Shown here piece by piece: positions 24,947 through 34,195 of a stretch of 64,000 bases of DNA. A program made the translations under genes and the position numbers. Positions within the stretch are counted from its first letter, which is position 1, and each line of letters starts with the position of its first letter. The notes under the pieces were generated by a model. The model did no database searches and was not told where the DNA came from. It was given only the letters and a program-made list of their open reading frames with translations. Source of the stretch: VAXT01 sp963698015 (GTDB lineage: Bacteria > Actinomycetota > Thermoleophilia > Gaiellales > Gaiellaceae); assembly GCA_963698015.1 (NCBI GenBank), contig OY969109.1:1798001-1862000 (forward strand), given 5' to 3'.

Positions 24947-27343
24947 TCAGTAAGGCCAGACCCAGTCACGCACCGACGGCTCGTCCTCGCCGCGCTCGCG
25001 CGTCCACACACGGCAGCGCAGGCGCTCCTCGACCATGTCCTGTCGGAGCCCGGACGCCTTCGACGCCAGCCCCGGCACGCGATCGATGACGTCGATCACG
25101 AGGTGGAAGCGGTCGAGGTCGTTGAGCATGACCATGTCGAACGGCGTGGTCGTCGTGCCCTCCTCCTTGTACCCGCGGACGTGGAGGTTGTCGTGGTTCG
25201 CTCGCCGGTACGTGAGCCGGTGGATCAGCCACGGATAGCCGTGGTAGGCGAAGACGATCGGCCGGTCCGTGGTGAACAACGAGTCGAACTCGACGTCGGA
25301 CAGCCCGTGCGGGTGCTCGCTCTCGGGCTGCAACCGCATCAGGTCGACGACGTTCACGACCCGCACCTTGAGCTCCGGCAGGTGCTCGCGCAGGATCGCG
25401 GCGGCCGCGAGCGTCTCGAGCGTCGGCACGTCCCCGCAGCAGCCTAGGACGACGTCCGGCTCGCCGCCCTCGTCGTTCGAGGCCCAGTCCCACGCGCCGA
25501 GCCCCCGCGTGCAGTGGATGATCGCGTCCTCCATCGAGAGGTAGTTGAGCGCCGGCTGCTTGCCCGCGACGATCACGTTCACGTAGTTCCGGCTCCGTAG
25601 GCAGTGGTCGGCCACGGACAGAAGCGTGTTCGCATCCGGCGGCAGGTAGACGCGGATGATCTCGGCCTTCTTGTTCATCACGTGGTCGACGAAGCCGGGA
25701 TCCTGGTGCGAGAAGCCGTTGTGATCCTGCCTCCAGACGTGCGAGCTGAGCAGGTAGTTGAGCGATGCGATCGGGCGCCGCCATGGGATCTGTGCGCTCA
25801 CCTTCAGCCACTTCGCGTGCTGGTTGAACATCGAGTCGATGATGTGGATGAACGCCTCGTAGCAGTTGAAAAGGCCGTGCCGGCCCGTCAGCAGGTAGCC
25901 CTCGAGCCAGCCCTGGCACAGGTGCTCGGAGAGGACCTCCATGACCCGCCCGTCCGCGGCGAGGCTCTGGTCGGTCGGCTCGAGCTCGGCGACCCAGCGC
26001 CGTGAGGTCACGTCGAAGACGTCGCTCAGCCTGTTGGAGGCGGTCTCGTCGGGCCCGAACAGCCGGAAGTTCTCGGGGTTCCGCGCGATCACGTCACGGA
26101 GGAACGAGCCGAGCACCCGCGTCGCCTCGCTGAACGTGGTGCCCGGCTCGGGCACGTCGACCGCGTAGTCGCGGAAGTCTGGGAGGACGAGCTCGCGCAG
26201 CAGGACGCCCCCGTTCGCATACGGGGTCGCGCTCATCCGGCGCTCGCCCTTCGGCGGCAGCTCGGCGAGCTCGGGGACCAGCGTGCCGTTCTCGTCGAAG
26301 AGCTCCTCCGGCTCGTAGCTGCGCATCCATTCCTCGAGCACACGGAGGTGCTCCGGGTTGTCGCGGACGTCGGTCATCGGAACCTGGTGCGAGCGCCACG
26401 AGTTCTCGACCGGGAGGCCGTCGACCTCCTTCGGCCCCGTCCAACCCTTCGGCGTGCGGAGCACGATCATCGGCCAGCGCGGCCGCCTCAGCTCGGCTCC
26501 CGTCTCGCGGGCGTGCGTCTGGATGGCCGCGATCTCGGCCAGCGCGGCGTCCAGCGCGCCGGCGAAGCGCTGATGGACGGCGGCCGGCGCCTCGCCGTCG
26601 AAGCCGCCCGTGACGAGGATCGGGCGGTGCCCGTAGCCTTCGAGCAGCGACACCAGCTCCGCCTCGGGGATACGGGCGAGGACGGTCGGGTTCGCGATCT
26701 TGTAGCCGTTCAGATGCAGGATCGGCAGCACCGCACCGTCGGTCTTCGGATTCAGGAACTTGTTCGCGTGCCAGCTGGCCGCGAGAGGGCCGGTCTCCGC
26801 CTCGCCGTCGCCGACGACGCACGCGACGAGCAGCTCGGGGTTGTCGAACGCGGCGCCGTACGCATGGGTCAGCGCATAGCCGAGCTCGCCACCCTCGTGG
26901 ATCGATCCCGGCGTCTCCGGCGCGACGTGGCTCGGGATCCCGCCGGGGAAGGAGAACTGGCGGAAGAGCTCGCGCATGCCCTCTTCGTCCATGCTCACGC
27001 GCGGGTAGACCTCGCTGTAGGTGCCCTCCAGGTAGGCGTTCGCGACCAGTCCCGGGCCGCCGTGCCCCGGCCCGGTCACGTAGAGCACCTGGAGGTCACG
27101 CGCCCGGATCGCCCGGTTCAGGTGGGCATAGACGAGGTTCAGCCCCGGGGTCGTCCCGAAGTGGCCGAGCAGCCGCGGCTTGACGTGCTCGGGTGCGAGC
27201 GGCTCTCGGAGCAGCGGGTTGGCGAGCAGGAAGATCTGGCCGACGGACAGGTAGTTCGCCGCGCGCCAGTACGCGTCGAGGAGGCGAAGCTCCTCGCGCA
27301 CCAGCGGGCCGGACTCGGTTCCGACGCCGTCGAGCGTCCTCAC
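24947..27343 (-). CDS. xfp: Xylulose-5-phosphate/fructose-6-phosphate phosphoketolase
   Basis: A thiamine-diphosphate enzyme of 798 aa that cleaves xylulose-5-P (and often fructose-6-P) to acetyl phosphate plus an aldose phosphate. It has the family signatures EGGELGYALTHAYGA and GDGEAETG (about residues 145-190), the TPP motif closing at LNGYKIANPT, and a C-terminal half with RQDHNGFSHQDPG. The GTG at 27343 fits the family N-terminus (ELRLLDAYWRAANYLSVGQIFL). A frame reading further upstream is not supported. With ackA directly downstream it forms the acetate- and ATP-yielding branch of a phosphoketolase pathway. Confidence 0.95.
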   Translation of the reverse strand: MRTLDGVGTESGPLVREELRLLDAYWRAANYLSVGQIFLLANPLLREPLAPEHVKPRLLGHFGTTPGLNLVYAHLNRAIRARDLQVLYVTGPGHGGPGLVANAYLEGTYSEVYPRVSMDEEGMRELFRQFSFPGGIPSHVAPETPGSIHEGGELGYALTHAYGAAFDNPELLVACVVGDGEAETGPLAASWHANKFLNPKTDGAVLPILHLNGYKIANPTVLARIPEAELVSLLEGYGHRPILVTGGFDGEAPAAVHQRFAGALDAALAEIAAIQTHARETGAELRRPRWPMIVLRTPKGWTGPKEVDGLPVENSWRSHQVPMTDVRDNPEHLRVLEEWMRSYEPEELFDENGTLVPELAELPPKGERRMSATPYANGGVLLRELVLPDFRDYAVDVPEPGTTFSEATRVLGSFLRDVIARNPENFRLFGPDETASNRLSDVFDVTSRRWVAELEPTDQSLAADGRVMEVLSEHLCQGWLEGYLLTGRHGLFNCYEAFIHIIDSMFNQHAKWLKVSAQIPWRRPIASLNYLLSSHVWRQDHNGFSHQDPGFVDHVMNKKAEIIRVYLPPDANTLLSVADHCLRSRNYVNVIVAGKQPALNYLSMEDAIIHCTRGLGAWDWASNDEGGEPDVVLGCCGDVPTLETLAAAAILREHLPELKVRVVNVVDLMRLQPESEHPHGLSDVEFDSLFTTDRPIVFAYHGYPWLIHRLTYRRANHDNLHVRGYKEEGTTTTPFDMVMLNDLDRFHLVIDVIDRVPGLASKASGLRQDMVEERLRCRVWTRERGEDEPSVRDWVWPY

Positions 27344-27362
27344 GCCCTCGACACTACCCGCC

Positions 27363-30300
27363 TCACTGGTATCGAAGCGCTTCAGCCGGGCGGATCCGCG
27401 ATGCGCGCATCGCAGGAGCGAAGGTCGCCGCGAGCGCAACGACGTAGACGATCAGGAAGATGACCGCGAACGTCGTCCACGGCACGACGAGGGTCAGGTT
27501 GTCCCAGCTCGGCTGCTTTGCGGAGTCCCTGATGATGTTCTCGGCCAGGATGACGCCGAGAATCGTGCCGACGACGATCGACGTCAGCGCGATGAACGAG
27601 GACTCGATCAGGAACACCGCCTGCACCATCCCGCGGCGGAAGCCGATCGCCCGCAGCACCCCGATCTGCTGGCGACGCTCGACGACGGCCCGCGCGCTGA
27701 TCACGCCGAGCGCGGCCACGCCGACGATCAGGCCGAGGCCCATGAAGGCCTGAATGAGCCGATTGAGCGTCCGACTGGCGGCGAGGCTGTCGTCGACGAC
27801 CTTCTGAATCGACTCGGCCTGCATCCCGTTGGCGAGGAAGGCCGACTCCAGCTTCTTCGCGGTTGCGGCGGGGTCGACTCCAGGGGCCAGCGCGAAGTAG
27901 TGGATCGTCGGCTCGAACCGGCCCGGAAACGCCTGCTGGTACGTGGCCTGTGAGCTGGAGATGCCAACCATCTCGAGCGGCGCGGTGTCCTTCAGGATCC
28001 CGATCACCGTCAGGCGCACATGGCGGCCGGTCTGAGGGTCGCGCACCGAGATCGAGATCGGGTTGAAGACTCCGTCCTCGAAGGAGAAGCCGCTGAGCTG
28101 GAAGTCCGGAAGCACCGCGAAGTTGAAGTTGTCCCGTCGAGGAGCGACCGTCGCGTCGACGACCGCCAGGCCGGGCCGGGTGGCGAGCGCATGCCAGACC
28201 TCGGCGGGCGAGCCGTAGCCGTGCGCGATTGCGCCGAGGCCGAAGGTCGTGTGCCGCAGGAACGACTGGTCGAGGCCGCGTGCGACGTAGCTCTCGGCCT
28301 TGCGGCCCGTGCCGAGCTGGCGCGCCTTCACCGAGAGCACGGACTGGCTGCCGACCGCGGTGAAGTCCGTCGGTTCGATGCCCCGCGCATGCCGCAGCGC
28401 CGCGTGTATGTTCCTGATCGGAGCCGTGGCCGAGGTTCCTGCCCGAACCTGGAAGCCGCCGCCGAACTCGTCCACGTTGCCGAACGCCTTCTGGAAGGAG
28501 CCGGAAGAAGCCGTGCCAGTGACGAGCGTGAAGACGACGAGGGTGAACATCGCCAGGGTCGCGCCCGTGCGGAACCGGGCCCGGAGCGGGTAGGTGATCG
28601 CCATCTTCACCACGGGGACGAGCCGTCCGAAGCGCGACAGGACGAGCCCGACCGCGCCGAGGATCAGGTCGGCGTTGTAGACCATCACCCAGGCCGCGCC
28701 GATGACCGTCATCAGGCCGGCGACGACCCAGGTCGTGAAGTCCATCGAGGTCTGCCCGAAGACGGCTTCCCAGGCGCTCCAGGGCAGGAGCATCGCGACC
28801 ACGATCGCGAGCCCGCAGGCCGTGTACGCAATCCGCTCGGAGACGCCGATCACCTGCAGGATCGGAACGAGCCCGATCAGGATCAGCGAGATCCCGAGCA
28901 TCATCGGCGTGGCCGCGCCCGAGCCGGCTCCGCTGACCGTGAAGAGCGCGCCGAGCCCGATCCAGACGAGCGCCAGGATCAGCTTGCGGCGCTTGTGCGG
29001 AAGGCGGGGCTCGGGCAGGTTCCGGATCGCCGCCGAGATCGTCATGACGCTGACGCGCCAGGCCGAGAACGCGACGACGAGCAGGGTCAGCAGCCCTCCG
29101 ATCGCGAAGGCGACGAAGAGGCTCCGCAGCGTGACGGCGTACTGGACCTGGATGCCGGCGTCCTCGTCGGCGGCGCCGAACGCGCTCGCGATCCCGAGCA
29201 CCATCGCGTACGCGATCAGCGCGCCCAGGACAGCGCCCACGGCGGCGGCCACCAGGTCGTACGCGGCGCCCTCGAACGTGAACATCTGGACGAGGTGGCC
29301 GCGGCGGGTACCGACGGCGCGCGCGATTCCGAGCTCGCCTCGTCGCTCTGCTGCGAGCATGACGAAGATCAGGAAGATGAGCAGGATCCCGGCCGCGATC
29401 GAGAACGTGCCGAAGGTCGTGAACATCGACATGAACGCATTGCCGGCCTTGTCGGCGAGCTCGATCGCGTCGGCCTTCGAGGTCGACGTTTCAAGCCCGA
29501 GTGGTGTCACGACCGGCTTCAACGTGCGCACGACCTGATCCGAGAGCCCGATGCCGGCCTCGCCGCTGCCCCGGTTCGAGATCGCGATCCCCTTGATCAA
29601 CCCAGGCTTGTCGAACAGCCGCTGCGCCTGTGCGAGCGGCAGGAGGAGCGCCGAGTCGGCGGTGGTCGCGCCGTCGAAGCGGACGACCTCGCGGATGCGC
29701 ATCCGGACGGGCTTTGCGCCGACGTAGACGAGCAGGGGGTCACCGGCTCGAGCGTCGAGGGCATCGGCGCCTCTCTTGTTCAGATAAACCTCGCCGCGCC
29801 CGAGCTGGTCGAGCGTGACGTTGCCGCCCTCGACGCTTTTGATCGGCGCGAACCCGTCCATGCGCGCGGGATCGGACGCGAAGAGCGTGACGCTCGGCTC
29901 GGTCTGGCGCTGCACCGGGGCCTGGACGGCGACGTCCTCGACGATCGCGCCCATGACGCCATCGGTCAGGTTCTTGCCCGCGAGGGCGCGCCCGACCCTG
30001 GCGACCGTTGCCTGAGGGAAGTAGCCGGTACCGCTGGCCGCGCCGAGCTCGCCGGAGATGTCGTCGGCCGCACCTCTCGCGGCGACGATCTCGTCCGTCT
30101 CTCCGAGCTGCCTGGTCGCAGTCGCCCGAATCGTGTGGCTCATCGTGTCCCCGGTCGCGAGCGCGGCGGCGATGATCGTCGTGCCGAGCATCAGCCCGAC
30201 GACGATCAGGGCGGTTCGCGCTCGTCGGCGGAGAAGGTTGCGAACGCCGAGCTTGAGCAGGACGCGGTTGCGTAGGGCGAGGATCCCGACCGATCCGGCG

Positions 30301-30368
30301 ATGCACGCGAGCAGGACGGCGAGCACGGCTGCCAGTGTGTCCATGGGGATGCCGAACAGCTCTTTCAT
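27363..30368 (-). CDS. Large FtsX/MacB-type ABC transporter permease
   Basis: A protein of 1001 aa with two FtsX-like permease repeats. Each has an N-terminal helix, a large extracytoplasmic domain (first about residues 75-310, second about 630-830) and three membrane helices with the AERRGELGIARAVGTRRGHL and ERRQQIGVLRAIGFRRGMV coupling motifs, plus extra central helices. Such systems move lipoproteins, peptides or lipids out of the membrane, or act as mechanotransmitters. The ATPase is encoded two genes upstream (30695-31447), separated by a small ABM-domain gene. The transported substrate is unknown. Confidence 0.9.
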   Translation of the reverse strand: MKELFGIPMDTLAAVLAVLLACIAGSVGILALRNRVLLKLGVRNLLRRRARTALIVVGLMLGTTIIAAALATGDTMSHTIRATATRQLGETDEIVAARGAADDISGELGAASGTGYFPQATVARVGRALAGKNLTDGVMGAIVEDVAVQAPVQRQTEPSVTLFASDPARMDGFAPIKSVEGGNVTLDQLGRGEVYLNKRGADALDARAGDPLLVYVGAKPVRMRIREVVRFDGATTADSALLLPLAQAQRLFDKPGLIKGIAISNRGSGEAGIGLSDQVVRTLKPVVTPLGLETSTSKADAIELADKAGNAFMSMFTTFGTFSIAAGILLIFLIFVMLAAERRGELGIARAVGTRRGHLVQMFTFEGAAYDLVAAAVGAVLGALIAYAMVLGIASAFGAADEDAGIQVQYAVTLRSLFVAFAIGGLLTLLVVAFSAWRVSVMTISAAIRNLPEPRLPHKRRKLILALVWIGLGALFTVSGAGSGAATPMMLGISLILIGLVPILQVIGVSERIAYTACGLAIVVAMLLPWSAWEAVFGQTSMDFTTWVVAGLMTVIGAAWVMVYNADLILGAVGLVLSRFGRLVPVVKMAITYPLRARFRTGATLAMFTLVVFTLVTGTASSGSFQKAFGNVDEFGGGFQVRAGTSATAPIRNIHAALRHARGIEPTDFTAVGSQSVLSVKARQLGTGRKAESYVARGLDQSFLRHTTFGLGAIAHGYGSPAEVWHALATRPGLAVVDATVAPRRDNFNFAVLPDFQLSGFSFEDGVFNPISISVRDPQTGRHVRLTVIGILKDTAPLEMVGISSSQATYQQAFPGRFEPTIHYFALAPGVDPAATAKKLESAFLANGMQAESIQKVVDDSLAASRTLNRLIQAFMGLGLIVGVAALGVISARAVVERRQQIGVLRAIGFRRGMVQAVFLIESSFIALTSIVVGTILGVILAENIIRDSAKQPSWDNLTLVVPWTTFAVIFLIVYVVALAATFAPAMRASRIRPAEALRYQ

Positions 30369-30377
30369 CGCAGAGCC

Positions 30378-30698
30378 CTAGCCGACCGCGGCCGGCTCTT
30401 CCGCGAGCACGACGTCGTACGTCTCGCGGCCGGGCGGCGCGGCGTAGATCGTCACGAACTTCTCGACCTGCTCTCTGTAGAAGCTCCGGCTCCCGGCGAG
30501 CCCCGCATCCGCGGACGCCTCGCTGTCCCAGAAGGTCAGCACGAGTGCCTCTCCCTCGGGCGCGACGAGGACGTACACGCCTTCATAGCCCGGCTGCTCA
30601 TGGAGCGCGGGAATGACGGACTCGCGGAAGAGCTCGACGGCGTCGTCGACGCTCATCCGCACCGGGTCGATCTCGGCCATTGTCGCTCTCGCAATCAT
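30378..30698 (-). CDS. Small antibiotic-biosynthesis-monooxygenase-like (dimeric alpha-beta barrel) protein
   Basis: A protein of 106 aa. The ATG at 30698 has GGAGGTGAACC in front and overlaps the ABC ATPase stop (ATGA). The pattern MIARATMAEIDP...VIPALHEQPGYEGVYVL...EALVLTFWDSEASADAG fits the ferredoxin-like ABM/stress-responsive barrel, which often binds haem or small aromatic ligands. Lying between an ABC ATPase and its permease, it may sense or modify the transported compound, but that is speculation. Confidence 0.75.
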   Translation of the reverse strand: MIARATMAEIDPVRMSVDDAVELFRESVIPALHEQPGYEGVYVLVAPEGEALVLTFWDSEASADAGLAGSRSFYREQVEKFVTIYAAPPGRETYDVVLAEEPAAVG

Positions 30699-31447
30699 CG
30701 GTTCACCTCCAGCACCTCTTCGCTCACGATCCGGCCGTCCACCATTCGCACGATCCGGTCGGTCTTGCGGCCGACGCCGATGTCGTGCGTGACGATCAGG
30801 AAGGTCAGGGCGTGCTCTCGATTCAGTCGTCTCATCAGGGCGACGATCTCGTCGGCGTTCTCGCTGTCGAGGTCGCCGGTCGGCTCGTCGGCCCAGACGA
30901 TTGCGGGGTTGTTGACGAGCGCGCGGGCGATCGTCACGCGCTGCCGCTGGCCGCCGGAGAGCTCGTCCGGGACGTGCTCGGCCCACTCGCGCAGGCCCAC
31001 CAGCTCGAGCGCGTCGAGCGCCTTTCGCCGGGCCTCCTTCGGGGTGATCCCGGCGACGAGGAGCGGCAGCTCCACGTTCTCCAGCGCGCTCAGCACCGGC
31101 ATCAGGTTGTAGAACTGGAAGACGAAGCCCATCCGCCTCGCGCGGTAGTCGGTGCGCTCGCGATCGGACATCTCGGCCAGCGACACGCCTTCGATCCGGA
31201 CGTCGCCGGCCGTGATCGAGTCGAGCCCCGACAGGCAGTTCAGCAGGGTGGTCTTGCCGGAGCCGCTCGGGCCCATGATCGCGACCATTTCACCGCGGCC
31301 CACCCCAAGGGTGATCCCACGCAGGGCGTGCACTTCGACCTTGCCCGTCTCGTACGTCTTCAAGACCTCACGGGCCTCGACGATCCGCTCTCGCGTGGGT
31401 TGGGCTGGCGGTGCCGATCTCGGTCGTGCTGCGACGTCAACAGCCAT
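30695..31447 (-). CDS. ABC transporter ATP-binding protein (LolD/MacB type)
   Basis: About 250 aa from the ATG at 31447 (MAVDVAARPRSAPP). Contains Walker A GPSGSGKTT, the Q-loop FQFYNLMP, signature DELSGGQRQRV, Walker B ADEPTGDLD and switch THDIGVG. The FQ..NL..xxT/S and GDLDS forms are typical of the MacB/LolD group, which pairs with FtsX-like permeases such as that at 27363-30368. A copy of the 48-bp repeat containing the CCTGNGGGRAACTACGG-like element lies about 60-105 bp upstream. Confidence 0.92.
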   Translation of the reverse strand: MAVDVAARPRSAPPAQPTRERIVEAREVLKTYETGKVEVHALRGITLGVGRGEMVAIMGPSGSGKTTLLNCLSGLDSITAGDVRIEGVSLAEMSDRERTDYRARRMGFVFQFYNLMPVLSALENVELPLLVAGITPKEARRKALDALELVGLREWAEHVPDELSGGQRQRVTIARALVNNPAIVWADEPTGDLDSENADEIVALMRRLNREHALTFLIVTHDIGVGRKTDRIVRMVDGRIVSEEVLEVNR

Positions 31448-31504
31448 CTCGCACCCCCAATTTCTCTTGCTCCAAATCGCAGGCTCGTCCAAGACCGACG
31501 CTCT

Positions 31505-31552
31505 GCCATCGGCGACGACCGCGATTCGAGGGCCGTGGAAACTACGGATTCG
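31505..31552. repeat. 48-bp direct repeat, copy 1
   Basis: Matches 32354-32401 at 44 of 48 positions by eye. It spans the last codons (NP-stop) of the membrane protein gene and the start of the leader for the ABC ATPase gene. Weaker similarity continues for about 50 bp toward the ATPase start. Confidence 0.85.
31531..31546 (-). promoter_or_regulatory. Upstream element box 1 (CCGTAGTTTCC type)
   Basis: On the minus strand reads CGTAGTTTCCACGGCC, 84 bp upstream of the ABC ATPase start. One of six copies of the element whose plus-strand consensus is CCTGNGGGRAACTACGG. It overlaps the stop codon of the preceding gene. Confidence 0.5.
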
Positions 31553-32306
31553 CCGGCGTCTGCCCAGGCTCGTGCGGTGGGAGGAACGTGTCAGTCTCGT
31601 AGCTGTGCAGCACAGCGCTGACGTGGAGGCCGGCGTGCGCGATCGGCGCTCCGAGCGGGCTCAGGGTCAAGAGCGTGGGCATGCTCCAGACCACGTCACC
31701 GACGATCGGCTTTCGCACCTTCGCCGAACGGAAATCCGAGTACCCCAGGTGGTACGCGCTCGTGATCCCGATCGAGGCGACCATCGCGATCGTCCCGATC
31801 AGCACCTTGCCGGCGACACGGCTCCGGAGCTTGGTGCCCGCGAAAGCCGCGAAGACGGCGAGAATCGGAAAGACGGACAGCAGTACTCCGTCGGTGACGC
31901 CGTAGAGCACCCCGCGCCACAGGACGGCGGCGGCGAGATCGACGCCTCCTGGACGGCCGGTTGCGTCTTCCGTGTGCATGACGATGACCGCCATCACGAC
32001 GGCGCCGACGGCTCCCAGCACGAGCCCCCAGCGCCAGTTGCGCGTGAAGTCGCGGCGGGTGAGCCGAGTGTCGATGGCCCAGGCTGTGACGAAGCAGGCG
32101 ACGGCCAGCGCATAGAGGCCGTAGAAGAGATCGCGGTTCAGGTCGAGCACGTCTGCCAGCAGGAACGGCACGGCAAACGCGAATGGAAAGCCGGCGGCGA
32201 GCCAGGCCCAATGGCGGGTGCGCCTGTCTTCCTGTGCTCGACTTGCCCGGCTGGTCGTCCGGGTGGCCGCCGGCGGCGGCTTGGGTCTCGTGGCTTGCAG
32301 CGTCAC
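31542..32306 (-). CDS. Integral membrane protein of unknown function
   Basis: About 254 aa from the GTG at 32306, chosen because GGGAGGT lies 5 bases upstream. After a basic Pro/Thr/Ala-rich cytoplasmic N-terminus (about 35 residues) there are about six hydrophobic segments, separated by charged loops (RDFTRNWRW, HTEDATGRPGG, YSDFRSAKVRKP). No known motif is seen. The gene is flanked by two copies of a 48-bp repeat, which may mean it was inserted or that the leader was duplicated. Co-oriented with the ABC system downstream. Confidence 0.65.
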   Translation of the reverse strand: MTLQATRPKPPPAATRTTSRASRAQEDRRTRHWAWLAAGFPFAFAVPFLLADVLDLNRDLFYGLYALAVACFVTAWAIDTRLTRRDFTRNWRWGLVLGAVGAVVMAVIVMHTEDATGRPGGVDLAAAVLWRGVLYGVTDGVLLSVFPILAVFAAFAGTKLRSRVAGKVLIGTIAMVASIGITSAYHLGYSDFRSAKVRKPIVGDVVWSMPTLLTLSPLGAPIAHAGLHVSAVLHSYETDTFLPPHEPGQTPANP

Positions 32307-32353
32307 CTCGCACCTCCCTTGGCACTCCAAGCGTCCGGGAGGCCGGCGTCTCC

Positions 32354-32401
32354 GCCATCGGCGGCGACCGCGATTCAGCGGCCGTGGAAACTACGGATTC
32401 G
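32354..32401. repeat. 48-bp direct repeat, copy 2
   Basis: Partner of 31505-31552, 849 bp away in direct orientation. It spans the NP-stop end of the M20 peptidase gene and the leader of the membrane protein gene. Confidence 0.85.
32380..32395 (-). promoter_or_regulatory. Upstream element box 2 (CCGTAGTTTCC type)
   Basis: Minus strand reads CGTAGTTTCCACGGCC, 74 bp upstream of the GTG at 32306, inside the second 48-bp repeat. It overlaps the M20 peptidase stop codon. Confidence 0.5.
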
Positions 32402-33566
32402 GCCAGGCGTCCTCGAGCAGGAGGAGCGCCAGGAGGGCCGCACGCTGGGGGAGGGCGGAAACGACGACGTGCTCGTCCGGTGAGTGAGCTCCGTCACCGA
32501 CCGCGCCGAGCCCGTCGAGGGTCGCGGTCAGCCCGCTCGTCAGGTTCGCGTCGGATGCCCCGCCGACGAGCGGAGCCTCCTCGATGTGCAACCCCAGGCC
32601 GCGGGCGAGCCGTTGTGCCCGGCGAAACAGGGCGCGGTTGCGGTCCGTGGCGGGCATCGGCGGCCGGCCGGAGTCGGCCCGGACGGTGACGGTCGTGCCG
32701 CGCTTCGCCGGCTGGAGCGAGCGGATCGCGTGTGCGACCGCGGCCGCGGCGCACTCGTTCGGAGCGCGGACGTCGACGAGTGCCGTCGCCACCGGGGCGA
32801 CCACGTTCGCCCTGAGACCGCCGTCGATCGTGCCGACGTTGACAGTCACGCCGTGAGAGCTGTCGTTCAGCGCGAAGAGCTCCTGGACGAGGCGCGACAG
32901 CTCCAGGATCGCGCTTGCGCCCTCCTCCGGATTCGTTCCCGCGTGCGCTGCTCGCCCGGTGACGACGACTTCGAAGCGCTCGACTCCCTTCCGCCGGGTC
33001 TTCAGCAGTCCGGTAGGCCCCGCTGGCGGCTCGAGGACGAACGCACGGGCCGCGCCTCGTGCGAGCAGACGGATGTACCGGGCCGAGTCGATGCTCCCGA
33101 TCTCCTCGTCCGAGTTGATGAGGAGCGCCGGCGCCACCGCGGGCTCGAGCCCGAGGTCGCGGAGCGCTGCCAGGGCGAAGACGATTTGCACGAGGCCGCC
33201 CTTCATGTCGTACGTACCCGGCCCGTAGAAGCGGCCGTCGTCGCGCCCCGTTCGGGTCCCGCCGGCGCTTCCGAGTGGCCACACAGTGTCGACGTGGCCC
33301 AGGATCAGCTGGTAGCGGCCGTTCCTCCGCCGGCTTCGGGGGCGGGCGAACAGGTGGTCGCCGGTGTCGTGCCCCGGGAGCACGCGAGTCTGGAAGCCGG
33401 TCCGCTCGAGCTCGTTGGAGAGCAGCTCGAGAGCCGCGGTCTCGGAGCCGGGGACGAGCGACGGAGACTCGGCCAGGACGAGGCGTCCAAGGAGATCGGC
33501 CATCTGCTCCTGGCGATCACAAAGCCAGTCCAGAACTTCAGGACCGGCTGCGATGGCTTCAGTCAT
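32391..33566 (-). CDS. M20-family metallopeptidase (carboxypeptidase G2-like)
   Basis: A protein of 391 aa. The zinc ligands are recognisable: GHVDTVWPLG (about residues 95-104), GPGTYDMKGG (about 125), SDEEIGS with catalytic and ligand Glu (about 155), EPP (about 180) and a final His in GDGAHSPDEHV near the C-terminus. A dimerisation lid lies between. The HxDTVWP form is common in the ArgE/DapE/CPG2-like group that removes acyl or glutamyl groups. ATGA overlap with the flavin reductase-like gene upstream makes it the third gene of an ATP-grasp operon. Confidence 0.9.
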   Translation of the reverse strand: MTEAIAAGPEVLDWLCDRQEQMADLLGRLVLAESPSLVPGSETAALELLSNELERTGFQTRVLPGHDTGDHLFARPRSRRRNGRYQLILGHVDTVWPLGSAGGTRTGRDDGRFYGPGTYDMKGGLVQIVFALAALRDLGLEPAVAPALLINSDEEIGSIDSARYIRLLARGAARAFVLEPPAGPTGLLKTRRKGVERFEVVVTGRAAHAGTNPEEGASAILELSRLVQELFALNDSSHGVTVNVGTIDGGLRANVVAPVATALVDVRAPNECAAAAVAHAIRSLQPAKRGTTVTVRADSGRPPMPATDRNRALFRRAQRLARGLGLHIEEAPLVGGASDANLTSGLTATLDGLGAVGDGAHSPDEHVVVSALPQRAALLALLLLEDAWPNP

Positions 33567-34195
33567 CTGCTGAAAGAGGCGGGGAACGGGAAGGAGCGTG
33601 AGTCCTCGATCGCGGTAAAGCGCGACGGGCTCAAATATGCGAGCGGAGACACGCGGCGCAGGAGCTCGGCGTCGTCTCGGTCCGGATCGCGGATCGCCTC
33701 CTCGACTGCCGAGGCGGCGACGATTCGTCCGATCACGAGCTCTGCGTCGTCGAGGTCGACGAACCGGTCGAGCTCACATTCGAGGAACGCATAGCAGCCG
33801 TGGACGAGCACGCCGTCCACCTCTCGCGCGAGGAATGTGGGCAACGCGGCGAGGGCGGGCTTCGTCCCGTCCTGTTCGCGGCTCGAAGCGGCGAGCGCAG
33901 CCTGCACGATCTGGAACGAGCGAGGAAAGCTGACCGTGAACACGCCGTGGCGTTCGATGTTCCTGTAGGTGCGGTGCCGCGGTGTGCAGACGAAGCCGTA
34001 ACGACGTCGCCAGCCGAGTGGCATCGCCATGTGCTTCGGCGCGAGGTCGTAGGTGCCGTCTGCCTCCTTCGAGCCGACGATCACCAGCGGGGCGACCGTG
34101 AACACCCGCTCCCAGAGAGCGTCCGGCGAAAGCTGGCGGGTCAACGTCTCGTACTCGGAGTCGGTTGGAAACAGGCTTGGTTGGGTCGCGGTCAT
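33563..34195 (-). CDS. Flavin reductase-like (FMN-binding split-barrel) protein
   Basis: A protein of 210 aa with an ATG at 34195 overlapping the ATP-grasp stop. Features of the split-barrel flavin-binding fold are PLVIVGSKEADGTYDLAPKHMA near residue 35, a GFVCTPRHRTYRNIERHGVFTVSFP segment and LVHGCYAFLECELDR. It is longer than the HpaC-like protein at 3061-3522. It may be an FMN oxidoreductase acting with the ligase and peptidase encoded beside it. The substrate is unknown. Confidence 0.78.
   Translation of the reverse strand: MTATQPSLFPTDSEYETLTRQLSPDALWERVFTVAPLVIVGSKEADGTYDLAPKHMAMPLGWRRRYGFVCTPRHRTYRNIERHGVFTVSFPRSFQIVQAALAASSREQDGTKPALAALPTFLAREVDGVLVHGCYAFLECELDRFVDLDDAELVIGRIVAASAVEEAIRDPDRDDAELLRRVSPLAYLSPSRFTAIEDSRSFPFPASFSR

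Noticed and set aside
28020..30275. 751-codon plus-strand ORF antisense to the FtsX-type permease
   Set aside because: The composition is Arg/Asp/Glu-rich without domains, and the minus strand encodes a complete permease with conserved motifs.
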